From Planctomycetota bacterium (GTDB taxonomy: Bacteria; Planctomycetota; Phycisphaerae; WQYP01), in contig JAJYZY010000012.1 of the NCBI GenBank assembly GCA_021799715.1, forward strand, positions 1 through 28,288: DNA of 28,288 nt. Reading direction: 5' to 3'. Below, in pieces: positions 1-6,339 of this stretch. Every line of letters starts with the position of its first letter. Within the stretch, counting starts at the first letter, position 1. The position numbers and the translations under genes were made by a program. The notes under the pieces were generated by a model, which saw only the letters and a list, made by a program, of their open reading frames with translations, had not been told where the DNA came from and made no database searches.

Positions 1-229
1 TTGCGCCCCTCCAGCCAAAATCAATGGGATTGGCCGGTCGCATGTGATTGAGTGTATAGGGAAGTTCCATTTCGCCGGTCAAGCCGACTTGCGCACCCAG
101 TAAGGCCGTCAGCCCTTCCAGCAAATGCGTGCGCCAAGCCACCGGATCGGCACCGAGTTCGCGCAATTCCCCCAGGAGGCGAAATGCTCTCACGGCATCG
201 GCAATTCGCGGGGTTTGTGATTTACTCAT
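1..229 (-). CDS. LuxR-type regulator paralogue, N-terminal fragment (runs off the window)
   Basis: The frame is open from an ATG at 229 down to the window edge, giving 76 residues with no stop. It begins MSKSQTPRIADAVRAF and lines up without gaps with the start of the regulator at 279-1088 (MGKAQALCIGDVRAVF). Shared motifs such as LLxELRxLGA, the Trp at the same place and GxQVG continue for about 60 residues, so this is a tandem paralogue rather than a shadow frame. An AAGGA ribosome binding site lies 8 nt before the ATG. Only 49 bases separate it from the upstream regulator, so the two are probably co-transcribed. The DNA-binding domain lies outside the window; calling it a LuxR-type regulator is an inference from the paralogy. 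Confidence 0.8.
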   Translation of the reverse strand, partial: MSKSQTPRIADAVRAFRLLGELRELGADPVAWRTHLLEGLTALLGAQVGLTGEMELPYTLNHMRPANPIDFGWRGA

Positions 230-278
230 CGCGTGAGTCCTTAAAGTTGCCGTTGTGCTCTGTCCAGTTGCGTCCCGA

Positions 279-1088
279 TCAGAGTTGTAAGACCCGTTGC
301 GCCAGTTGCCGCTGTCGATTCACCGCCATCAGCAATTCCACGCGATTGCTGACATTCAACCGCTTGTGCAATTCCTTCACGTACCCGTGAATGGTGTGAT
401 TGCTGCAGCACAAATTGCGTGCCACCTGCTTTTCACTTAAGCCGCGGGACAATAAATTCAGCGTCTCCCGCAAGCGGGGAGAGAGTTGGCTTAGTGGACA
501 AAACGTCGCGGAGCGAGCCGCATCTTTTTCCAGAATGCGGCCTAATTCATCATGAAATAGCCGCACCAGTCGCCGTTGCCGTGGCATAAAGGCAATGTCA
601 TCCCATGGCCGCATCAGATACAACCAGTGGTGGCGTTGCGGATTCAGCAGTAACCGATAGGAAAATATGAAATTGTCAACATCTGATTCTTTGCGGGTGA
701 TCTGAACATGATCATTTGCATACCAGCACCGATCCGGACATAGTTGCTCCCGCGTCCGGACGAAAGGCCGGCCAAAGGCCATCAACCGCGTCAATGCCGC
801 TCGACTTGGGTCCACACTTAGATCATTGCGGCGGCAATAGTTGATCCAATTCAGCCGCTCCTTTTCACCGGCCCAGCCGATGTCGGTTATCACGGATGTC
901 GCCAAATCCACCGCGCCGGCATGAGCCGTCTGCACGCTGATGCCGACCTGCCCGCCGATCAGCCGGCAGAGCTCACAAAGCATGTGCCGTTTCCATAGCT
1001 GTGGTTGCGCACCCAGATCGCGCAATTCGTTGAGCAGGTAAAACACCGCGCGTACATCGCCGATACACAATGCCTGTGCTTTTCCCAT
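279..1088 (-). CDS. LuxR-type transcriptional regulator
   Basis: A 269-residue regulator. The last 65 or so residues form a LuxR-type helix-turn-helix: LSPRLRETLNLLSRGLSEKQ, then VARNL, HTIHGYVKELHKRLNV and SNRVELL, with the usual GLSEKQVA turn and the TIxxYVKxLxKRLxV recognition helix. The N-terminal 200 residues do not resemble a phosphoreceiver domain (no acidic pocket or phospho-Asp). They are shared with the paralogue at 1-229 and may sense a signal, but I do not recognise the fold. A TTG at 1094 and a GTG at 1091 are also in frame. I chose the ATG at 1088 because GGGGAG lies 7 nt upstream and because this start aligns exactly with the paralogue. The target genes cannot be told from the sequence. 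Confidence 0.85.
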   Translation of the reverse strand: MGKAQALCIGDVRAVFYLLNELRDLGAQPQLWKRHMLCELCRLIGGQVGISVQTAHAGAVDLATSVITDIGWAGEKERLNWINYCRRNDLSVDPSRAALTRLMAFGRPFVRTREQLCPDRCWYANDHVQITRKESDVDNFIFSYRLLLNPQRHHWLYLMRPWDDIAFMPRQRRLVRLFHDELGRILEKDAARSATFCPLSQLSPRLRETLNLLSRGLSEKQVARNLCCSNHTIHGYVKELHKRLNVSNRVELLMAVNRQRQLAQRVLQL

Positions 1089-1221
1089 CACCAAACTCCC
1101 CGATGGCCGGATTGAGCCGCTGAATGGTTAAGTGGATAAAACCTCCCGCGCACAAACCACGCGGCACCCGGCATTCATTAGCCGGCACATTCCCCGAACG
1201 GGCGGAATTGCCTGATTGACT

Positions 1222-1248
1222 ATTATACCGTTCCGAATCGTAAAACAA
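1222..1248 (-). promoter_or_regulatory. Probable promoter for the LuxR pair
   Basis: On the minus strand a perfect TATAAT (1227-1222) follows TTGTTT (1248-1243) with a 15-nt spacer. It lies just after the dapB stop and about 125 nt upstream of the regulator start, so the regulators probably have their own promoter. The -35 match is weak and the spacer is short, so the -10 box carries most of the evidence. Confidence 0.4.
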
Positions 1249-1264
1249 ATATGGGGTCAAATAT

Positions 1265-2047
1265 TCAGATTTGCGCTAATCCCAGCACATCGCGCATGGT
1301 ATAGCGACCCGGCGCTTTATCGGAAATATACTCCGCCGCCCTTAATGCTCCGCGGGCGAATGTATCGCGCGTGTTGGCAGTGTGTTTTACTTCAATGCGT
1401 TCGCCGGCTGTGGCGAAATACACCGTATGTTCTCCAACCACATCGCCCATGCGTACCGCGTGCATGCCAATACTGCCCGCTTTTCGCAGCGTGTCGGCAC
1501 CATGTCGGCCATGCACCAGAGCTTCTCCTATATTGCGGCCGGTTGCCTGACAGATGGCCTCCGCCAGCGAAAGCGCAGTTCCGGAGGGGGAGTCCTTTTT
1601 CTGGTTGTGATGGGCCTCGACAATTTCAATGTCATAGCTGGCACCAAGCTGCCGTGCGGTTTGCGCAACGATGGCCAGCAACACATTGACTCCCAGACTG
1701 GTATTGGTCGCCTGTAAAATGGGAATCACTTTGGCGGCTTCGTCAATTAATGCGTGATCCGCCGGGGTCAATCCGGTGGTGCCGATGACCATCGCGATTT
1801 TATGTTTTACGCATGAAGCAATCATCGTGCGGGTAGCCGCCGGAGCGGAAAAATCAATCAGCACATCCACCTCGGCCGGCAGGTCCGATACGATGCCCGA
1901 AGGGATAGCTGAATCTTTGGATGGCAGGCGGTCAATGGCGGCAATAATGGTGAATGTTTCCGGCATTTGTACCGCGATGTCCGCAATTCTGGTCCCCATG
2001 CGGCCCAAGGCACCGCAGATTGCTAGAGTAATTGGTTTCTTTATCAT
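1265..2047 (-). CDS. dapB: 4-hydroxy-tetrahydrodipicolinate reductase
   Basis: DapB reduces the product of DapA with NAD(P)H in the diaminopimelate/lysine pathway, which feeds peptidoglycan and protein synthesis in the cytosol. The 260 residues (family about 240-275) carry the nucleotide-binding GALGRMG loop at 12-18 and the signature EAHHNQKKDSPSGTA at 144-158, with the catalytic His pair (146-147), the Lys at 150 and the substrate-binding SGT. A longer frame begins at a TTG at 2059, but the ATG at 2047 has a GGA-containing purine stretch in front of it and gives the usual start shortly before the Rossmann strand. It lies 56 nt downstream of rsmB on the same strand, so the two are probably co-transcribed. 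Confidence 0.95.
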   Translation of the reverse strand: MIKKPITLAICGALGRMGTRIADIAVQMPETFTIIAAIDRLPSKDSAIPSGIVSDLPAEVDVLIDFSAPAATRTMIASCVKHKIAMVIGTTGLTPADHALIDEAAKVIPILQATNTSLGVNVLLAIVAQTARQLGASYDIEIVEAHHNQKKDSPSGTALSLAEAICQATGRNIGEALVHGRHGADTLRKAGSIGMHAVRMGDVVGEHTVYFATAGERIEVKHTANTRDTFARGALRAAEYISDKAPGRYTMRDVLGLAQI

Positions 2048-2103
2048 GATTTTTTCCAAAGCATGTATTAAACGTTACCATTTCTCAACCGACGGAAAGT
2101 GTA

Positions 2104-3483
2104 TCAAGCTCGTTGCCGCTTGAAAACCGTGACAAACCCGCCGTCACATCGGCGGTTCGCCTCACCGGCGGTCGGCAGTTGGAATTCGCGGCGCATGGCC
2201 ATCCATTGTTCATGGGGACGGGCGCGGACAAAATCTTCCACCGCGCCGTCATTTTCCGCTGGATCAATACTGCATGTGCTGTATGCCAATAGACCATCCG
2301 GTTTGAGATATTCCGCCGCATCATTCATAAGTCGTATCTGCAATTCGCGTACGTCGGCCAACTCGAAAAGCGGCCACCGCCACCGCACCTGCAGTCGCCG
2401 CGCCAGCACGCCGGTGTTGGAACATGGCGCATCAACCAGAACGGCATCAAATGGGGGCGGCTGATGGGCGCGAAAAGTCAGCATGTCCATGATGCGAATA
2501 TTTGTGACACCAACCTGGGAAGCACGGCGTTCAATGGCCGCCAACTTATCATCCGCAATATCACATGCGGTAATTTGGGCGTGCGGCAATGCGCGGGCCA
2601 ACTGAATGGTTTTGGTGCCCAATCCGGCGCATAAATCCAGTATGCGCGGCACTTGAGACTTCGGGCAGTGATCCTGCAATTCCGCCGCCAAAGCACGGAC
2701 GGCCCGCGCGGCCGTGGGGTCCTGCGGGGATAGCCGGCCGCCGGCAACAAGTGATTCAATGGATGAATTCCAGCCATCCGCGGCAACAAAAAAGTACGGA
2801 GACTGGTGTGGAATAAGACCGGCTTCCGGTGGGGCATGAAAACCCAACTGGTCACAACGCAGCGTTACCGCGGGTGATATGTTGTTGGAAATCAGCACGT
2901 CGCGCGCTTTGTCGGCACCGATCCACGATATCATCGCGGTCACCAGTTCCCGCGGGTGGCTGGTTGTGATTGCCAGATAATCAATGAATTGTCTTTTGGG
3001 GTCGGGAAAAATGGCGCGGTTGAATTTCACCTGCCGTCGGCTGTCAAGCGGAAACGCCATAACATCGGCGGATTGCAGCGGTTCGATCACCGCACCGAGC
3101 CGCTGAATATTACGCAGCACCGCATTGACAAATGATGTCGCCCGGACCGCGCCCAGCGTGCGTACGAGTTCCACGCTGGTATCAATGGCGGCATGATCGG
3201 CAATGCCCTGCGCGATCACGAGCTGATAGGCCCCCATGCGCAGTACGGCGAGAACATCGGGTTGAATATTGTCCAAGGGGGTTTTGGAAACGGCATGAAT
3301 CATCGCATCCAGCGTCAGGCGTCGGCGAATGATGCCGCAGATCAAATCGAAAGCCAATGCCCGGTTGCGCGGCGTAAGCGCCTGCCATTCCAGTGAATCG
3401 CGTGATTCAATCCTCGGCGGATCATGAATGTGCGTCCAGGTGGAAAGAATTTGCGCCGCCAATAAACGAGGATCATGATTCAT
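2104..3483 (-). CDS. rsmB: 16S rRNA (cytosine-967-C5)-methyltransferase
   Basis: RsmB methylates C967 of 16S rRNA with S-adenosylmethionine. The 459-residue protein has the expected order: an N-terminal NusB-like helical RNA-binding domain (about residues 1-150, starting RLLAAQILSTW), a linker, and a C-terminal Rossmann methyltransferase. Visible motifs are DLCAGLGTKTIQLA (SAM motif I), VDAPCSNTGVL (motif IV with one catalytic Cys) and AYSTCSIDPAEN (motif VI with the second Cys), the two-cysteine arrangement of RNA m5C methyltransferases. The frame is open further upstream. I chose the ATG at 3483; an ATG at 3495 is also possible. Neither has a good ribosome binding site, but a TATGAT box lies exactly 7 nt before 3483, which suggests a leaderless message. 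It is followed by dapB and is divergent from the cysteine desulfurase. Confidence 0.92.
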   Translation of the reverse strand: MNHDPRLLAAQILSTWTHIHDPPRIESRDSLEWQALTPRNRALAFDLICGIIRRRLTLDAMIHAVSKTPLDNIQPDVLAVLRMGAYQLVIAQGIADHAAIDTSVELVRTLGAVRATSFVNAVLRNIQRLGAVIEPLQSADVMAFPLDSRRQVKFNRAIFPDPKRQFIDYLAITTSHPRELVTAMISWIGADKARDVLISNNISPAVTLRCDQLGFHAPPEAGLIPHQSPYFFVAADGWNSSIESLVAGGRLSPQDPTAARAVRALAAELQDHCPKSQVPRILDLCAGLGTKTIQLARALPHAQITACDIADDKLAAIERRASQVGVTNIRIMDMLTFRAHQPPPFDAVLVDAPCSNTGVLARRLQVRWRWPLFELADVRELQIRLMNDAAEYLKPDGLLAYSTCSIDPAENDGAVEDFVRARPHEQWMAMRREFQLPTAGEANRRCDGGFVTVFKRQRA

Positions 3484-3490
3484 CCGCCAG

Positions 3491-3518
3491 ATCATAGCAT
3501 AACCACGAATTTTGCTAA
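3491..3518 (-). promoter_or_regulatory. Candidate leaderless promoter of rsmB
   Basis: On the minus strand TTAGCA (3518-3513) and TATGAT (3496-3491) are 16 nt apart. The -10 box ends 7 nt before the ATG at 3483, so transcription would begin at or next to the start codon. The -35 match is only 4 of 6. Confidence 0.35.
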
Positions 3519-3534
3519 GGCTTCGGCAGGGGGG

Positions 3535-3553
3535 GACAATTCGATTAATTGTC
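3535..3553. promoter_or_regulatory. Perfect palindrome in the rsmB/cysteine desulfurase divergent gap
   Basis: GACAATT and AATTGTC are perfect 7-bp inverted arms around a 5-bp spacer. The site is about 50 bp upstream of the rsmB start and about 80 bp upstream of the desulfurase start. Its size and symmetry fit a dimeric repressor or activator site. The regulator is unknown. Confidence 0.4.
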
Positions 3554-3618
3554 ACCGGGCCGCGGACCTTGACTCCGCGCTATGATTCTGGTTCCATGCC
3601 CCCGCGATTCCAGTGCGA

Positions 3619-3624
3619 TATAAT
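3619..3624 (+). promoter_or_regulatory. TATAAT box placed for leaderless transcription of the cysteine desulfurase
   Basis: A perfect TATAAT ends 7 nt before the ATG at 3632, so initiation would fall at the start codon. An AGGAGG lies at 3625-3630, but only 1 nt separates it from the ATG, too close for normal ribosome binding. No convincing -35 box is seen at 16-18 nt. Confidence 0.4.
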
Positions 3625-3631
3625 AGGAGGC

Positions 3632-4786
3632 ATGATTTATCTCGATAACAATGCGACGACTGAACTTGCGGCGGAAGCACTGCGTGCCATGATGCCATAC
3701 TTGGAAAAGTGCTACGGCAATCCATCAAGTGTGCATCAGGCGGGGCAGGAAGCGCGACACGCCGTGGAAGAAGCTCGATATAAGGTGGCGGAGTTTATTC
3801 AATGCCGGCCCGCCGAAGTAATCTTCACCAGCGGCGGCACCGAGTCTGATAACGCGGCAATGATGGGTGTACTGGCGGTGCGAACGGACAGAAAAACCAT
3901 TGTTACATCCGAAGTGGAGCACAGCGCGGTGCGCGAGCCGTTGGCATACCTGGCCAAGCGGGGATATCGCATCATGAATATTGGCGTTGATACCCTCGGT
4001 CGATTGGACATGGAGGCCTTACGTTCTGCGCTGACCGATCCCGATGTGGCATTGCTTAGCCTGATCTGGGCCAACAACGAAACCGGCGTGACATTTGATA
4101 TTGATGCAATCGGTGCCCTGGCCCGGGAGCATCGCGTGTTATTTCATGTTGATGCCGTGCAGGCTGCGGGCAAAATACCCCTCTGTTTTTCCAGCCGGCC
4201 GGTGGATTTGCTTTCCATCAGCGGGCATAAATTTCATGGGCCCAAGGGAGTTGGCGCGCTGGTGGTGCGGCGGGGCGTTGCGTTCCAGCCGCTTATCCGC
4301 GGCGGGCCGCAGGAACGTGATCGGCGGGGGGGGACGGAAAATGTTCCCGCCATTGTCGGCATGGGCGCGGCAGCGGCCCGCGCCCATGCCCGCCTGGCCG
4401 ATCCAGCAAACCTGCAACGCATCACAGCATTGCGGGACCGGCTGGAACAGGGAATTCTCCGCACGGTTCCGGAAAGTTTTGTCAATGGTGATCAAGCTAA
4501 TCGAACGTGCAACACCACCAATATCGGCTTCGCATCGCTGGAGGCAGAGGCGATTTTAATGCTGTTGAATCAGCATGACATTTGCGCCAGCGCCGGTGCC
4601 GCGTGCTCCAGTGGTTCCCTTGAGCCGTCGCATGTGCTCAAGGCAATGGGAATCGCAGAAAATATTGCGCATGGCGCGGTGCGCTTTTCACTCTCGGAAT
4701 TGACCACGGATTCGGAAATTGACCAAACGTTGCAAGTTATTCCACAGGTTATTTCCCGTCTGCGGCAAGTGCTGCCGGTGGGATAA
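3632..4786 (+). CDS. Cysteine desulfurase (IscS/NifS family)
   Basis: A PLP enzyme that takes sulfur from cysteine as a persulfide and passes it to Fe-S cluster or thio-tRNA synthesis. The 384 residues (family about 380-400) begin with the family start MIYLDNNATT. HVDAVQAAGK contains the PLP-contacting Asp, SGHKFHGPKG carries the PLP Schiff-base Lys at 200, and SAGAACSSGSLEPSHVL carries the persulfide-forming Cys at 325 in the flexible loop. The frame is open to 3512, but the family start at 3632 is the better choice; an in-frame ATG at 3596 is less likely. No iscU, iscA or regulator is adjacent. The next gene on the strand is an MnmE-type GTPase, which suggests a role in tRNA wobble-uridine modification, although mnmA is not in the window. 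IscS or NifS cannot be told apart here. Confidence 0.93.
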   Translation: MIYLDNNATTELAAEALRAMMPYLEKCYGNPSSVHQAGQEARHAVEEARYKVAEFIQCRPAEVIFTSGGTESDNAAMMGVLAVRTDRKTIVTSEVEHSAVREPLAYLAKRGYRIMNIGVDTLGRLDMEALRSALTDPDVALLSLIWANNETGVTFDIDAIGALAREHRVLFHVDAVQAAGKIPLCFSSRPVDLLSISGHKFHGPKGVGALVVRRGVAFQPLIRGGPQERDRRGGTENVPAIVGMGAAAARAHARLADPANLQRITALRDRLEQGILRTVPESFVNGDQANRTCNTTNIGFASLEAEAILMLLNQHDICASAGAACSSGSLEPSHVLKAMGIAENIAHGAVRFSLSELTTDSEIDQTLQVIPQVISRLRQVLPVG

Positions 4787-5028
4787 ACAATTGCGCCAAA
4801 CAATGTCAGTGGCGGAGCTAAAACAACTGCACTGGGAATTGGCACAGCGCCGAGGTGGAAACCCGCGGCCGTTTGGCTGGGGCGGCTAAGAAAAACACGA
4901 GTTGATCATGCACTGCCCATCAAGTGTAATCAACGGCCTGTTCCACAAAAAGTCCCATCCCGTATTGCCCCCGGAGTTTGCGGGGTATGATGTGCGCGTT
5001 GTAGTGGACGCGAAGGTGAAGCATCGCC
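4787..5028. other. Intergenic gap, cysteine desulfurase to MnmE-like gene
   Basis: A non-coding stretch of 242 bases. It holds the GC-rich dispersed repeat copy at 4852-4890, an imperfect hairpin at 4902-4933 (TTGAT/ATCAA with inner CACT/AGTG), and a possible promoter for the downstream gene with TATGAT at 4986-4991 and TTGCCC at 4965-4970 (15-nt spacer). No terminator with a T-run was found. Confidence 0.4.
4852..4890 (+). repeat. Dispersed GC-rich repeat, copy A
   Basis: This 39-nt stretch (core ACCCGCGGCCGTTTGGCTGG) matches 31 of 39 positions, without gaps, with 12829-12867. Its first 20 nt match 18 of 20 with 17948-17967. It lies 66 nt after the desulfurase stop. Confidence 0.5.
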
Positions 5029-6282
5029 ATGAAAAGCCAATCTGAAATGAGCATCCCGGACAAGGGCGTGGAGCCCCGCAGGACCGGGGGGGCCGGGGCG
5101 CATGTTCAACGGCTCACCGCCGGCACTGCCGGTGCCATTGCCGTCATCGCCGTTACCGGTGGCGGCGCGCGGAATTGCCTGGCGGAAATCTGTGGGCGCG
5201 CAAGGACGTTGCCGGTAAACGGCGTTTCGCGGGGAACGCTGATGTTTCATGGCCTGGCGGTGGATGACGCATTAATTGTGTGCCGCGATGAGCGGCATTT
5301 TGAAATTCATGCCCACGGTGGCACGGCTGTCGTGGAGCAGATTTTAGCCGCACTGCAATCGGCCGGTGCGACAATTCATGACCCGTATGATGGTGTTGCG
5401 TTCCATCAGGCTCTGGAAGGGGAACTGCACGCCGCCGCGGCTCCCGCTATTCTCAATGAAGTGCTCGCGGTATTGCCCCGCCTGGATAATCGGTTTGCCT
5501 TGCAACTCTTGGCCAATCAACATGAAAATGGCCTGGCGGCGTGGGCTTATGCGAGCCATGGGTGCCTGCGCCTGGCAAATGATGCCACCGCGCTTTGGCG
5601 CGTGCAGACGCAGGCCCAATGGCTAATTGAAAGCTCGGATGTATTGCGTCACTTCCTCCAACCGCCGCGCGTGGTCTTGGTCGGCCAGCCCAATGCCGGA
5701 AAATCAACGCTGCTTAATGCCCTGGCGGGGCGCTGGGCCAGTATCACCAGCGATGTTGCCGGTACCACGCGTGACTGGGTTGATGTAACCGTTCGCGTGA
5801 CCGCCGCGGATATTTCCTTAAACGCCATCATGGTGGACACCGCCGGGATTCGCGCCACCGATGATCCGTTGGAAATGGAATCCATTTTGCGTTCGCACCG
5901 GCAGACAGCGCTTGCCGATGTGGTGATTGTGGTTCTTGATGGCGCAGCCGGCACGCTGGAGGGTTCGCATTGGGCGGCCGTTAATCAGCGCCATCGTGTG
6001 ATTTATGCGGTAAATAAAATGGACTTGGCGACACAACCGCACATGGTGCCAAAACTCGCGGAAGACGAAAGCGTCTGCATTAGCGCCTTAACTGGGGACG
6101 GCATTGAGGCATTGCAGGCGGCTATTTTAAAAGCACTGGGATTGTGGCAATATTCAGTCAACGCGCCAATGCTCTGGACGCAACGCCAACGCGCAATATT
6201 GACGAACGTCTCCAGTGCGCGGGACGGTTTCATCGCATCGATGCTTCTCGATGAATTATGTGGTGCGCGAATAACACATTGA
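5029..6282 (+). CDS. mnmE: MnmE-family tRNA modification GTPase, divergent and C-terminally short
   Basis: MnmE with MnmG installs aminomethyl-type groups at C5 of wobble uridine. The 417 residues keep an N-terminal tetrahydrofolate-domain-like part, recognisable by EIHAHGG at 92-98, and a complete G domain: GQPNAGKST at 219-227, TTRD at 246-249, DTAG at 270-273, NKMD at 329-332 and SALTG at 352-356. Two family hallmarks are missing. The FTxRAFxNGKLDLxQ segment is replaced by DGVAFHQALEGEL (121-133). The protein ends at LLDELCGARITH, about 30 residues short of the usual C-terminal CIGK, so the catalytic Cys is absent. The bases after the stop show no continuation that would indicate a frameshift. 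An alternative start is Met7. Placement after the cysteine desulfurase fits a tRNA role, but whether it is an active MnmE is uncertain. Confidence 0.8.
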   Translation: MKSQSEMSIPDKGVEPRRTGGAGAHVQRLTAGTAGAIAVIAVTGGGARNCLAEICGRARTLPVNGVSRGTLMFHGLAVDDALIVCRDERHFEIHAHGGTAVVEQILAALQSAGATIHDPYDGVAFHQALEGELHAAAAPAILNEVLAVLPRLDNRFALQLLANQHENGLAAWAYASHGCLRLANDATALWRVQTQAQWLIESSDVLRHFLQPPRVVLVGQPNAGKSTLLNALAGRWASITSDVAGTTRDWVDVTVRVTAADISLNAIMVDTAGIRATDDPLEMESILRSHRQTALADVVIVVLDGAAGTLEGSHWAAVNQRHRVIYAVNKMDLATQPHMVPKLAEDESVCISALTGDGIEALQAAILKALGLWQYSVNAPMLWTQRQRAILTNVSSARDGFIASMLLDELCGARITH

Positions 6283-6301
6283 ACACAAATAATCGGGACT
6301 T

Positions 6302-6339
6302 CCGCTGCGAATTGGCGGCTATGCGCTTTCCCGCAGCGG
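6302..6339. terminator. Inverted repeat between convergent genes
   Basis: CCGCTGCG (6302-6309) and CGCAGCGG (6332-6339) form a perfect 8-bp stem with a 22-nt loop, overlapping the last codons of the GH44 gene and lying 20 nt after the MnmE-like stop. There is no T-run, so it would be at best a weak two-way terminator. Confidence 0.3.

Noticed and set aside
973..1260. 95-codon minus-strand frame upstream of the LuxR gene
   Set aside because: It overlaps the start of the regulator and the dapB-regulator gap in another frame and would cover the likely promoter. No domain recognised.
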